Source: Spirosoma panaciterrae DSM 21099
GTDB lineage: Bacteria > Bacteroidota > Bacteroidia > Cytophagales > Spirosomataceae
Direction: 5' to 3'
DNA length: 64,000 nt
Assembly (NCBI RefSeq): GCF_000374025.1
Contig: NZ_KB893193.1
Coordinates: forward strand, 1-64,000
Shown: positions 1 to 8,637 of the stretch, one piece after another
Layout: each line of letters begins with the position of its first letter
How positions within the stretch are numbered: position 1 is the stretch's first letter
Notes under the pieces: model-generated
Database searches by the model: none
What the model was told of the DNA's origin: nothing
Seen by the model: the letters and a program-made list of their open reading frames with translations, nothing else
Position numbers and translations under genes: made by a program

Positions 1-59
1 AACGTACGGGTCTGGTGGGATGTGGATTAATGGTTACCCCAACTGTCATACGCATTTTC

Positions 60-578
60 ATGAAAAAGATACTTTTAAACCTGTTGTTGCTGGCCCTGGT
101 GGCTGGTGGCAGCTTCTCCTGCAAAGACGATCTGGTCTACAGCGATCTGGTGCGGGACAATCGGCCGGCCATTCCGGTCACCTTTCCTGGTACGACCACC
201 TATGGGTTCAACCCCTTCATCGTTAGTTCTTTGGCAGCGGGTGGTCCTATTCAGTTCACCCTGTCGATTCCAGCCAGCAGTGGTCGCACCATCAAGGAGA
301 TCACCAAGGTGTTGGGTGGAGGAACGGGCATCACGGTAGGGAACCTGAACTCAGGGACGTATACCACGACTCTACTGAACACAGCCCCGATAGCAGGCAG
401 TGGCACCACGGCGGTCTTTACGACTACAATTGCCGATTTTAAGAAGAAGTACCCCAGTGTAGCGACGGCACCGATTGTGTTGCCCAACTACACCGAGATT
501 CAGTTTTTGTTTCTGGTAACGCTGGATGATGGCGCCCAGATTGTTCCCGAACCCGTGCGCGTTCGGATCGTGAACTGA
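60..578 (+). CDS. putative lipoprotein, function unknown
   Basis: I do not recognise a family. The ATG at 60 is chosen over the upstream ATG at 15 because it begins a typical export signal: MKK, then a hydrophobic stretch (ILLNLLLLALVAGG) and SFSC, a relaxed Bacteroidota lipobox with the acylated Cys near residue 21. The mature part (about 150 aa) is rich in Thr, Gly, Ser and Pro and looks like a beta-sandwich of an envelope lipoprotein; this is inference. It ends convergent to the ABC permease gene, across a palindromic repeat. Its upstream partner genes lie outside the window. Confidence 0.6.
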   Translation: MKKILLNLLLLALVAGGSFSCKDDLVYSDLVRDNRPAIPVTFPGTTTYGFNPFIVSSLAAGGPIQFTLSIPASSGRTIKEITKVLGGGTGITVGNLNSGTYTTTLLNTAPIAGSGTTAVFTTTIADFKKKYPSVATAPIVLPNYTEIQFLFLVTLDDGAQIVPEPVRVRIVN

Positions 579-616
579 CACCAATACCTGACAACTAAAC
601 GGCTAAAGTAGGGAGT

Positions 617-719
617 TTACCCCACCCCAACCCCTTCCCTGAGATACAGGGGAGGGGCTTGACTAATTCCCGTTTAAGTCCCTCTCCGGGCATCAGGGGA
701 GGGATTTAGGGTGGGGTAA
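617..719. repeat. nested inverted repeat between convergent genes
   Basis: An outer 11-bp perfect inverted repeat (TTACCCCACCC at 617-627, its complement at 709-719) encloses two inner hairpins: 631-641 with 647-657 (one mismatch) and about 680-703 (CCCTCTCC with GGGGAGGG). All arms are C-rich on one side and G-rich on the other. It fills the gap between the lipoprotein gene and the convergent ABC permease, so it could act as a two-way terminator. The nested architecture is REP/MITE-like. Confidence 0.7.
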
Positions 720-724
720 TTGTG

Positions 725-2389
725 TTAGGCCATCTCTATCGATTCCCAGGCTGTCTTTTTGTACTGCTGAAGTAAATACCAGCAAAGAGCTATAGACAAT
801 GGTAAGGCTACCCAAACACCGAAAGGAATACGCGTCAGGCCGTAGTGAGAAAAGCCCACCACAGCCAGCACGAGGCTGATTAGTAATCCGCGTGCGGTAT
901 TATTCTGTTTCATAGCATCCTGCTCCACCGAAAAAGGCATGGTGCGTGTCGAGAGTAGAGCTGCGCTCAGGAGCATCACCAGCGAATTGCTGAAGGCCAA
1001 TAATACATCGCTGATCTTGTCGAATCCGTACCGGAATAGAACGTAAGACGATAGCAGGGCGTAGAAAGGCACCAGCAATTTTATAATGATGGCTTTTAAC
1101 GATCCCGATAAGATGCTGCCCGGCTCCTGGATGGGAGCACTGCCGTAAATCCAGGAAGCCCGGTAGTTGTCCGAAACGCGGAGTTGGTATTGCGCCACCA
1201 TCACGTAAATGCCACCAAAGTAAAGGGCAAACAAATAGAAGAAATTGCCTGAGCCCAAGCCTCCACCCTGAAAGGATATAGCAATTACATACGCCAGTCC
1301 GAAACCCAACTGCGGATAGGTTTTGAGCTTGAATTTGCGGTCCCGGCTCGTTATACGCCAGGTAAAGGCAAAAGCGGCTCGCTCCAGTGAGTTGCCCGTA
1401 AACCAATCGGCTACCTGTTCTACCCAATTTTGCCGATGGGCCGATGCGCTGGTAAGCGTTGATGGTGTGGTTCGCCCATCCTGATCGATACTGCTGATTT
1501 TCTGGGTAAAATCGGTAGTTAGAAACCGATTCATAAACCATAGGCCAGCAAAAGGGGTAATTAGTGCCAGCACCAGAAAAATCAGATGGGTTTGATCGAA
1601 TACGGGTTGAATAAAAGTTTCAGTAGCGCCAGCCATCCACATCGGCGGCACTAGGTAATGCCAGCCCTGATGGGCTAGTGGCTCACTGACCAGTCGTTCT
1701 GAACCGATGAGCCGGGGCAAAACCTGATAGCTCCCGTAGAACAGAATCGCCATCACGATCTGAAAATAATTGATCACTTCCCGGAGCTTTTCCTCACTGG
1801 TAAATTTCATCAGAACCAGATAGAAAATGTTCGTCAGAAATACCATCAATACGGCCGATAACAGACTCAATAATAAGAACAGCAGCGCCGAAGCAGCCCC
1901 AAATCGACTCGCCAGAATGAAAATACTGACTACTGTGAGCGACAGGGTAATCGCAAACAGATAACTGGTGATGTGCACTACACGAGCCAGCCATAGCGTT
2001 CGGCTGCTGACGGGCCGGGGCAGAATGATCTGATTATCGGAGGAGTCGAGAATGACGGATGAAAAGTCGGAAATCAGGGTCATGGCGCAAAGGGCCATGA
2101 TGTAGCTAAACTGTAATGTCAGCGGCAGAAACAGGTTCTCTTTGGGCGGTACGCCCAGCATGGCAAAGCTAATTAGTCCGCCAATGATAGCATAAATGGC
2201 CAGTATCCGAATGAAATTATTGCTACTCTCACCCGATTGCTTTCCATAACGACCCAGGCTGACGAAGCTCCGACGGCTATCCATCGTGAGTTTAACCTGC
2301 ACAATGGCGTGTAGTTGACTATAGTCGGCTCCTAATCCCTGAAAAAGCGATTTTAAACGGTCCAGAACCCAAAGAATGATGGTAACCAT
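725..2389 (-). CDS. ABC exporter permease
   Basis: A 554-aa multispanning membrane protein with at least ten hydrophobic segments, split into an N-terminal half (residues about 60-290) and a C-terminal half (about 360-545) by a hydrophilic loop. Its size and layout resemble the large ABC-2-like permeases of Bacteroidota. It starts 5 bp after the ATPase gene, so the two form one transporter. No substrate can be read from the sequence. Confidence 0.8.
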   Translation of the reverse strand: MVTIILWVLDRLKSLFQGLGADYSQLHAIVQVKLTMDSRRSFVSLGRYGKQSGESSNNFIRILAIYAIIGGLISFAMLGVPPKENLFLPLTLQFSYIMALCAMTLISDFSSVILDSSDNQIILPRPVSSRTLWLARVVHITSYLFAITLSLTVVSIFILASRFGAASALLFLLLSLLSAVLMVFLTNIFYLVLMKFTSEEKLREVINYFQIVMAILFYGSYQVLPRLIGSERLVSEPLAHQGWHYLVPPMWMAGATETFIQPVFDQTHLIFLVLALITPFAGLWFMNRFLTTDFTQKISSIDQDGRTTPSTLTSASAHRQNWVEQVADWFTGNSLERAAFAFTWRITSRDRKFKLKTYPQLGFGLAYVIAISFQGGGLGSGNFFYLFALYFGGIYVMVAQYQLRVSDNYRASWIYGSAPIQEPGSILSGSLKAIIIKLLVPFYALLSSYVLFRYGFDKISDVLLAFSNSLVMLLSAALLSTRTMPFSVEQDAMKQNNTARGLLISLVLAVVGFSHYGLTRIPFGVWVALPLSIALCWYLLQQYKKTAWESIEMA

Positions 2390-2394
2390 GCCGA

Positions 2395-3171
2395 TTAGTT
2401 TTTCAGGGTGTTGATAAACTCCTCGGCGACACTCGTTTGACCTTCGTTGCCGGTTAATTCAGAAAATAGCTGCTCCAGCGATTCGGGACGTTGGTGTTGA
2501 AGTTCAGCAAACGTACCGTCGGCAATGACCTGGCCCTGATTGATAATGATAATCCGATCCGAAATTTTTTCGACCACATCCATCAGGTGCGAACTATAGA
2601 AAATCGTTTTGCCATCATTCGCCAGTTGCCGGATAATCTCTTTGACCAGCACCACGGCATTCGCATCCAGCCCCGACAGCGGTTCGTCCAGAAAGATCAC
2701 ATCCGGGTTATGCAGTAGCCCCGAAATAAGAAGTACTTTCTGGCGCATCCCTTTCGAAAATGTGGTCATGCGGGCGTTGGCGTGGTCGCTAAGCTGGAAT
2801 AGCCGAAGCAGGTCGAGGGCTTTGCGGTCGATGTGGGCCAGGTCAAGTTCGTAAAGCTGCCCGATGAACTGCAAATACTCCAGCGGGGTTAGTGTGTCGT
2901 ACAAAGCCGCATTTTCTGGTACGTACCCAACCCGCCGTTTGATGTCGATGGATTGCGTTTTTACGTCCATTCCCAATACAACAGCCTCGCCCGAATAGTC
3001 GGGCAACATACCCATCAGAATTTTGATGGTCGTTGACTTTCCGGCCCCGTTGGGACCAATGTAGCCCACAACCTGCCCAGCCGATACGCTGAGGTCAATG
3101 CCTTTGAGAACGAGACTCGAACCATATGACTTGTGTAGGTTCTGAAGCTGGATAACTGGATCTGGATTCAC
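2395..3171 (-). CDS. ABC transporter ATP-binding protein
   Basis: A 258-aa ABC ATPase that powers the adjacent permease. Visible motifs are Walker A GPNGAGKST (residues 39-47), a signature variant FSKGMRQ (138-144), Walker B with LDEP (161-164), and the switch His in YSSHLMD. The degenerate signature FSKGM and the C-terminal extension after the H-loop are typical of ABC-2 type exporters (CcmA/NatA-like). It is the first gene of a two-gene leftward operon, with a 5-bp gap to the permease. Confidence 0.9.
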   Translation of the reverse strand: MNPDPVIQLQNLHKSYGSSLVLKGIDLSVSAGQVVGYIGPNGAGKSTTIKILMGMLPDYSGEAVVLGMDVKTQSIDIKRRVGYVPENAALYDTLTPLEYLQFIGQLYELDLAHIDRKALDLLRLFQLSDHANARMTTFSKGMRQKVLLISGLLHNPDVIFLDEPLSGLDANAVVLVKEIIRQLANDGKTIFYSSHLMDVVEKISDRIIIINQGQVIADGTFAELQHQRPESLEQLFSELTGNEGQTSVAEEFINTLKN

Positions 3172-3204
3172 GGAAAAATGATTCGGTGTATCCGAAAGTA
3201 CAGA

Positions 3205-3237
3205 AAATCCCGCCCAGCTACAAGCCGAACGGGATTT
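3205..3237 (-). terminator. terminator of asd
   Basis: AAATCCCG (3205-3212) pairs with CGGGATTT (3230-3237). Read leftward, the stem ends in TTTT. It lies just downstream of asd and upstream of the ABC ATPase gene, so the two are separate transcription units. Confidence 0.7.
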
Positions 3238-3261
3238 AAGACATTAATCACTAAAAAACAG

Positions 3262-4275
3262 TTACGCCACAGTTGCTTCGGTTTCGACCAGGTTGTGTTT
3301 TACCAGGTATTCAGCAATCTGTACGGCATTGGTAGCCGCTCCTTTACGGAGATTATCGGCTACGATCCACATATTCAGCGTTTTGGGCTGACTTTCGTCG
3401 CGACGAATCCGGCCAACAAACACCTCATCTTTACCATGTGCCGTCAGCGGCATTGGGTATACTTTGTTTTTGGGGTCGTCCTGAACGATAACCCCTTCGG
3501 TATTGCTCAGAATAGCAACCACATCACTCACGTCAAACTCATTTTCGAACTCGATATTGACCGCTTCCGAGTGACCACCAATCGTTGGGATACGAACGGT
3601 AGTGGCCGTTACCTTGATGGAATCATCGCCCATGATTTTCTTAGTCTCATTCACCATCTTCATTTCCTCTTTGGTGTAGCCATTGTCGAGGAACACATCA
3701 ATGTGAGGCAGTACATTCAAATCAATCGGATGGGGATATACTTTAGGAGCTTCATGGTCCCCTTTGCGTTCGGCAAAAAGCTGATCGACAGCCGCTTTGC
3801 CCGTTCCCGTTACGGATTGGTAGGTCGAAACCACTACTCGTTTGATTTTGTATCGATCATGCAGCGGCTTCAGGGCTACCACCATCTGGATGGTCGAGCA
3901 GTTGGGGTTGGCAATGATTTTGTCTTCAGGCGTCAGCACATCGGCGTTTACTTCAGGGACCACCAGTTTTTTGGTGGGGTCCATCCGCCAGGCCGACGAG
4001 TTATCGACAACCACGATACCGGCTTCCGCAAATTTGGGAGCCAGCGACAGTGACGTACCACCACCTGCCGAGAAAATCGCAATGGCAGGTTTGGCAGCGA
4101 TGGCATCTTCGAAACTAACCACCGTGTAGGGTTTACCCTTAAACTCAACCTGTTTACCAACCGAACGCTCGGAGGCAACGGGAATGAGTTCAGACACAGG
4201 GAAGTTGCGTTCTTCCAGCACTTTCAGGATTTCGCTACCGACCAAGCCAGTAGCTCCAACGACTGCGATTTTCAT
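3262..4275 (-). CDS. asd: aspartate-semialdehyde dehydrogenase
   Basis: Reduces aspartyl phosphate to aspartate semialdehyde with NADPH, the branch point to lysine/diaminopimelate, threonine and methionine. The 337-aa length is normal. Visible are the N-terminal Rossmann motif GATGLVG (residues 7-13), the catalytic Cys126 in NPNCSTIQ and the substrate-site His235 in GGHSEA. No aspartokinase or dap gene is adjacent. The 5' leader carries a double hairpin repeat (4275-4344), and a -7-like TAATTTTG lies at 4362-4369 on this strand. Confidence 0.95.
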   Translation of the reverse strand: MKIAVVGATGLVGSEILKVLEERNFPVSELIPVASERSVGKQVEFKGKPYTVVSFEDAIAAKPAIAIFSAGGGTSLSLAPKFAEAGIVVVDNSSAWRMDPTKKLVVPEVNADVLTPEDKIIANPNCSTIQMVVALKPLHDRYKIKRVVVSTYQSVTGTGKAAVDQLFAERKGDHEAPKVYPHPIDLNVLPHIDVFLDNGYTKEEMKMVNETKKIMGDDSIKVTATTVRIPTIGGHSEAVNIEFENEFDVSDVVAILSNTEGVIVQDDPKNKVYPMPLTAHGKDEVFVGRIRRDESQPKTLNMWIVADNLRKGAATNAVQIAEYLVKHNLVETEATVA

Positions 4276-4344
4276 TTTAGTAGCGCGGGCAGAACCCCGC
4301 AGTTGAATTGTTTAATAGAGTACTAAAAGCGGGCGATTACCCGC
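4275..4344. repeat. hairpin repeat in asd leader
   Basis: Two short palindromes of the same type, GCGGG..CCCGC at 4285-4300 and at 4329-4344. An outer pair TTTTAGTA (4275-4282) / TACTAAAA (4321-4328) encloses the first. It is REP-like in layout. Because it lies between the candidate promoter and the asd ATG it would be transcribed as leader RNA. Confidence 0.55.
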
Positions 4345-4398
4345 ATTTCGATTTTGGAGTGCAAAATTACGCCAAAACTTTGACGCACAGGAGAATTA

Positions 4399-4986
4399 TT
4401 ACGAAAAAAAACAGATTTGTGAAGGGGTAATGCAAGCGTCAAGCTGAACATCTGTCGGTTCAATGCCTTCTATATGCGTAACTGGCTCAAACAGGGATAA
4501 GCCCACCTTTCTGCAATCGGGACGGCAGTTAGCCAGAAAACGGTCATAAAATCCTTTTCCGTAGCCTATCCGGTTACCGCACTGATCGAAGGCCAGCAAA
4601 GGAACCAGTACCAGATCGAACAGCGAGGTGTTGAGCGTCGGCTGGTCTGGGTCAACGGGTTCTGGAATCCCCCAGCGATTTTCCCGCAAAATGGTATCTG
4701 GCGCTAACGGATAATGCGAGAGTTGGTTGGTAGCCATGTCGGTTACCGAAACGGCTAATTGAATCGCTGGGTACAACTCCCAAATGTGGCGAATAATGAG
4801 CCAGGTATCCACCTCTTTCTGTCGCTGAATCGGCAGAAAGAGGTGGATTACCGATGGGACTGCATCGAGTTGAGCCAGAAAGTCGAAAAAAAGCCGGGCG
4901 ATGGATTGGCTTCGCTCATGTACATCGTCCACCATTAGCCCTTTCCGCTCATCCAGAAACTGACGACGCAACTCGGCTTTTGTCAT
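4399..4986 (-). CDS. 5-formyltetrahydrofolate cyclo-ligase
   Basis: Converts 5-formyl-THF to 5,10-methenyl-THF using ATP, recovering folate in the cytoplasm. The 195-aa protein has the family's C-terminal GYGKGFYDRFL motif (about residues 144-154) and an N-terminal basic segment KAELRRQFLDER. It follows bshC with a 4-bp gap, so the two are probably co-transcribed; no functional link between them is obvious. Confidence 0.88.
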   Translation of the reverse strand: MTKAELRRQFLDERKGLMVDDVHERSQSIARLFFDFLAQLDAVPSVIHLFLPIQRQKEVDTWLIIRHIWELYPAIQLAVSVTDMATNQLSHYPLAPDTILRENRWGIPEPVDPDQPTLNTSLFDLVLVPLLAFDQCGNRIGYGKGFYDRFLANCRPDCRKVGLSLFEPVTHIEGIEPTDVQLDACITPSQICFFS

Positions 4987-4990
4987 TGGG

Positions 4991-6538
4991 CTATTCCATA
5001 CAAATCTGCATCCGGTAATCGAAAGGATCGAAAACGGTGAGCATCTTTTGTAAAAACGATTTGTCGTTCAGGTAGAAAGTCAGGAAGTTTTCGCTCCGCT
5101 CCTGCAAGCCTCCATTGGGGAAAAGCTCGCTCTTGACGGCCAGGAGTTGCCGAACACCCGTTTCCTGGTTTCGTTCTTCAGCGCGTCGCATTTTCTTTTC
5201 CAGCCGGGCAATGGCATTGGCAAACCGCTTGGTTTCGGCCAGAACGGCTTTTTCGAGTGTAGGATCAACCATTTGCGCTTTGTGCAAAATAGCATCCAGC
5301 GCCTTATTGACTACCTTGTTTTCGTTGTCGAACTTAAGGGTATGCCGGGCGTGGTGTTCGATGTACTCGTGTTTGAGTTTCAGCGTATCCTGAAACAACT
5401 CCTCAGGAGTCAGCCCCAACTTGCAGATGCGTTTGTTGGCCACGGCCGGAACATACAGGGCAAAATTTCGGGGCATCAGGATCGGGAAAGGCGTATTGAA
5501 ATGATCGAATACACCTTTTAGCTGCAACCAGTAGGGCACTTCGGAAGGGCCGCCAATGTAGGCCAGATTGGGCAGTATGGTTTCCTGATAGAGAGGTCGT
5601 AACACCACATTGGGGCTGAATTTTTCGGGCTGCTCGTCTAATAAGGTAAGAAGTTCGGCTTCCGAAAAGTTGAGCTTCGTGTGCACAACCCGGTAGGTAC
5701 CGTCGTCTTTGCGCTCGATACGTTCGCGAAGTTGATCGTCCAGGTAAAATAGATTGATGTCGCGAGGGGCAATGACGGTTTTGTAGCCCAATTCTTCCAA
5801 CTGCTCGGTTCGCTGCTGTACCAGTTCGCCGGAGTGCTGATGCAGGAGTTCGTCCCGCATGATGGGTGCGAAAACACGTTTGAGTTCAGCGTCATCAGCA
5901 TCCAGACAGATCAATCCTTCGGCCCCGAACAGTTCATTGACATAACAGCGAGCCGCATTGGCGAGCGTATCGTGCTTTAAATACGCTTCTTCGAACAGAG
6001 CCAATTTTTCGGGAATCTGCTTAAAGAGCGTGGCTAATTCTTTGGGGTTCATCCGACCAACGGCTCCGCGCTGCTCGGTTTGCCAGGTATAACTTCGCCC
6101 AAACATCGAAAAGTGATTAATCTCGGCAAAGTCATGATCTTCGGTTGCCATCCAGTACACCGGCACAAAATTGTAATCGGGATACGTCTCTTTGAGCTTC
6201 CGGGCCAGATTGATTGTTGTAATCAGTTTGTAGATGATGTACAACGGCCCCGTGAAGATGTTGAGCTGGTGACCCGTAGTAACCGTGTAGGTATTTGGCT
6301 GAAGCAGTACCGAAACGTCGGGTTTATTCGCAATCGAACTGTATTGCCGTTCTAAGGCATCCATTAAAATGCGCCGTTTCGATTCGTCAAAAGACTTCTC
6401 GGCTAATTGATCGCCAAAAGCCGTAATCTCAGGAAAACGATTGTAAAAAGGGGCTAAACTAGCTGTTTTGGTAATGTAGTCAAGGAATAGTGACGAAAAC
6501 TGGCCGGTAGAGCGAAGCGGCAGGTACTGACAGTCCAT
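4991..6538 (-). CDS. bshC: bacillithiol biosynthesis cysteine-adding enzyme BshC
   Basis: Last step of bacillithiol synthesis: addition of cysteine to GlcN-malate. Whole-length resemblance to BshC: 515 aa, an N-terminal segment with FYNRFP, TGHQLNIFTGPLYIIYK around residues 90-105, a central VYWMATEDHDFAEI stretch and FGRSYTW, and a C-terminal coiled-coil region. These are recognised family patterns and the exact catalytic residues are not assigned here. bshA and bshB are not in the window. The gene is upstream of the folate cyclo-ligase gene by 4 bp. Bacillithiol is known from many Bacteroidota as well as Firmicutes. Confidence 0.9.
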   Translation of the reverse strand: MDCQYLPLRSTGQFSSLFLDYITKTASLAPFYNRFPEITAFGDQLAEKSFDESKRRILMDALERQYSSIANKPDVSVLLQPNTYTVTTGHQLNIFTGPLYIIYKLITTINLARKLKETYPDYNFVPVYWMATEDHDFAEINHFSMFGRSYTWQTEQRGAVGRMNPKELATLFKQIPEKLALFEEAYLKHDTLANAARCYVNELFGAEGLICLDADDAELKRVFAPIMRDELLHQHSGELVQQRTEQLEELGYKTVIAPRDINLFYLDDQLRERIERKDDGTYRVVHTKLNFSEAELLTLLDEQPEKFSPNVVLRPLYQETILPNLAYIGGPSEVPYWLQLKGVFDHFNTPFPILMPRNFALYVPAVANKRICKLGLTPEELFQDTLKLKHEYIEHHARHTLKFDNENKVVNKALDAILHKAQMVDPTLEKAVLAETKRFANAIARLEKKMRRAEERNQETGVRQLLAVKSELFPNGGLQERSENFLTFYLNDKSFLQKMLTVFDPFDYRMQICME

Positions 6539-6630
6539 TCGGAACGAAGTTGGGATTTATCGGCTCAACAACAGAACACCCCGCAAGGTTCGGTCATAGA
6601 GTAAGCGCCTTGTTCGGGTATATATAAAAC

Positions 6631-6975
6631 TTATAAAGTTGTCAGAATATGCGTTAATTGAGCTTTCAACGTTGGGACATCTCCCGTAATTATATCCCAT
6701 AATAGCGAAGCATCGACGCCAAAATATTCATGTACCAGAATATGTCGTAGGCCAGTCACCTGACGCCATTGTACTTCTGGAAACTCATTTTTGATTGTAT
6801 CATCAAGATGATTGCAAGCCTCACCAATGATCTCGAGTTGTTTGATGCAGGCAAACCGCATCATCGAATTAGTCAGAAATTCAGAAAACTCCTGATTGTT
6901 TATGTAATTTTCGATCTCTGCAATAGCATCGAGTGAATGCTCAATACGCTGCTTGTTACCGAACCGGCCTTTCAT
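6631..6975 (-). CDS. hepT: HepT-like ribonuclease toxin (DUF86)
   Basis: A 114-aa all-helical HEPN protein. The HEPN active-site motif R-x4-H-x-Y is present as RHILVHEY near residues 87-94. In the HepT/MntA family the partner nucleotidyltransferase neutralises the toxin by adding AMP to the Tyr of this motif (established for Shewanella). The start overlaps the antitoxin gene by 20 bp, which indicates translational coupling. The motif is intact, so the toxin is probably functional. Confidence 0.88.
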   Translation of the reverse strand: MKGRFGNKQRIEHSLDAIAEIENYINNQEFSEFLTNSMMRFACIKQLEIIGEACNHLDDTIKNEFPEVQWRQVTGLRHILVHEYFGVDASLLWDIITGDVPTLKAQLTHILTTL

Positions 6976-7258
6976 AAATAAGTTGCTTGTCCTGATCTAT
7001 AAATGGACGAATTCGGGGAGATAGGCCATTGTTAGAAACCAGATCGACCGTCTTATTGAGCCTTTCTTCAAGGTCAAGTTTCATGCCAACGAACTGTAGA
7101 CCTACAGGTCGGCTGTAATCTAGTTCTACTAATAAATCAAGATCGCTTTCGGGATTCGCTTCGTTTCGGGCATAGGAACCAAACACATAAGCGCGCAACA
7201 CAGGCTTATCCTGAAGATAATTGCGGATGGCCTGTAGCTCGCTTACGGTTAATTTCAT
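6956..7258 (-). CDS. mntA: MntA-like nucleotidyltransferase antitoxin
   Basis: A 100-aa minimal nucleotidyltransferase. The metal-binding motif GS-x10-D-x-D is complete: GSY at about residues 27-29, then SDLDLLVEL with both acids. Known members AMPylate the HEPN toxin. It precedes hepT and overlaps it by 20 bp. It begins only 8 bp after the rimO stop codon, with no visible terminator or separate promoter, so it is probably read from the rimO transcript. Confidence 0.88.
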   Translation of the reverse strand: MKLTVSELQAIRNYLQDKPVLRAYVFGSYARNEANPESDLDLLVELDYSRPVGLQFVGMKLDLEERLNKTVDLVSNNGLSPRIRPFIDQDKQLIYERPVR

Positions 7259-7266
7259 AGTGCTAA

Positions 7267-8574
7267 TTACATAACCGTACCATATAAATCAAAATCTTCG
7301 GCCCGGTCGATGCGTACATGGGCAAAGTCGCCGATACGGACGTACTGGCTGGCTGGTACAAGCACTTCATTATCAACCTCAGGGGAGTCGGCTTCGGTCC
7401 GGCCAATGAAATAGCCACCCTCTTTCCGGTCGAATAATACCTTGTACGTTTTGCCTACTTTCTGCTGATTCAATTCCTGCGAAATGCCCTGCTGAAGCTC
7501 CATCAGCTCGTCGGCGCGTTCCTGCTTTGTATCGGCCGGAACATCATCGGGCATAGAGTATGAATGCGTATTTTCTTCGTGCGAGTAGGTAAACACACCC
7601 ATCCGGTCAAAACGCATACGTTCCACGAAATCGTAGGTCTCAGCAAACATAGCGTCGGTTTCGCCCGGATGGCCTACAATGAGGGTCGTTCGAAGGGTAA
7701 TATCAGGGACTTTGGCCCGGATGGTTTCAATGAGCGCTTCTGTTTTTTCGCGGGTAATGCCTCGGCGCATTAATTTCAGCAATTCTGTTGATCCCGTTTG
7801 CAGGGGCATATCCAGATAATTGCACACATTGGGCCGGTCGCGCATCACATCAAGCACTTCCAGCGGAAATCCAGACGGATAAGCATACTGTAGCCGTATC
7901 CAGTCGATGCCTTCCACATCCGCCAGTCGATTGATCAGGTCAGCCAGATTACGTTTTTTGTAGAGATCCAGCCCGTAATAGGTCAAATCCTGAGCAATCA
8001 GAATCAGTTCTTTCGTACCCCGGCGAGCCAGTGATTTCGCTTCAGTAACCAGTTCATCTATGGAGCGGGATACGTGTCCGCCACGCATGAGCGGGATAGC
8101 GCAGAACGAACAGGGCCGGTCACAGCCTTCGGCAATTTTGAGGTAGGCAAAATGAGCCGGTGTGGTCAGCAGTCGTTCGCCAACGAGTTCGTGTTTGTAA
8201 TCGGCGCGGAGGGTTTTCAGCAACCGAGGCATTTCGTTGGTACCAAACCAGGCATCGACATCGGGAATCTCGACTTCAAGTTCGTCTTTATAGCGATGCG
8301 AAAGGCAGCCCGTTACATATACTTTGTCGACCATACCCGCATCTTTAGCATCGACATAGCGCAGAATGGTGTTAACCGATTCTTCCTTCGCATTGTCGAT
8401 AAAGCCGCAGGTGTTGATAACGACAATATTGGCGTCGTCTTTCTTCGATTCATGCGTTACGTCCATGCCGTTGCCCTTCAGTTGCGTAAACAGCACTTCC
8501 GAATCGACCAGATTCTTCGAGCAACCCAGTGTGACGATGTTGATTTTATTGGTACGTGATCCTTTGGTTTTCAT
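7267..8574 (-). CDS. rimO: ribosomal protein S12 methylthiotransferase RimO
   Basis: Radical-SAM enzyme that methylthiolates the conserved Asp of ribosomal protein S12. Three N-terminal cysteines bind one cluster (TLGCSKN, NTCGF, TGCLSHR); the radical-SAM CxxxCxxC is CDRPCSFC; a C-terminal TRAM domain follows. I choose the internal ATG at 8574 (435 aa, MKTKGSR) and not the upstream start at 8613. The 13 extra residues would be encoded by the REP-like palindrome at 8577-8636 and 435 aa is the usual length. The HepT/MntA pair follows 8 bp downstream. Confidence 0.93.
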   Translation of the reverse strand: MKTKGSRTNKINIVTLGCSKNLVDSEVLFTQLKGNGMDVTHESKKDDANIVVINTCGFIDNAKEESVNTILRYVDAKDAGMVDKVYVTGCLSHRYKDELEVEIPDVDAWFGTNEMPRLLKTLRADYKHELVGERLLTTPAHFAYLKIAEGCDRPCSFCAIPLMRGGHVSRSIDELVTEAKSLARRGTKELILIAQDLTYYGLDLYKKRNLADLINRLADVEGIDWIRLQYAYPSGFPLEVLDVMRDRPNVCNYLDMPLQTGSTELLKLMRRGITREKTEALIETIRAKVPDITLRTTLIVGHPGETDAMFAETYDFVERMRFDRMGVFTYSHEENTHSYSMPDDVPADTKQERADELMELQQGISQELNQQKVGKTYKVLFDRKEGGYFIGRTEADSPEVDNEVLVPASQYVRIGDFAHVRIDRAEDFDLYGTVM

Positions 8575-8576
8575 TG

Positions 8577-8636
8577 GTAACGCGGACAGAATATCCGCTA
8601 AATCTTTCAACAAGGCGGACAGGATGTCCGCGTTAC
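8577..8636. repeat. nested inverted repeat with four GCGGACA/TGTCCGC half-sites
   Basis: A 60-bp element. The outer arms GTAACGCGGACA (8577-8588) and TGTCCGCGTTAC (8625-8636) are perfect complements, and each half is itself a small hairpin (GCGGACA..ATCCGC and GCGGACA..TGTCCGC). It occupies nearly all the space between the secreted-protein gene and rimO. The architecture is that of a REP/BIME-like unit. Confidence 0.8.
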
Positions 8637-8637
8637 A

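Noticed and set aside
3178..4053. 291-codon frame antisense to asd
   Set aside because: Complete overlap with asd, which has all its catalytic motifs. The translation shows no domain and no export signal.
4275..4398. Lysine or other riboswitch before asd
   Set aside because: The leader is too short for a lysine riboswitch and consists mainly of two small repeated hairpins; none of the conserved aptamer motifs is visible.
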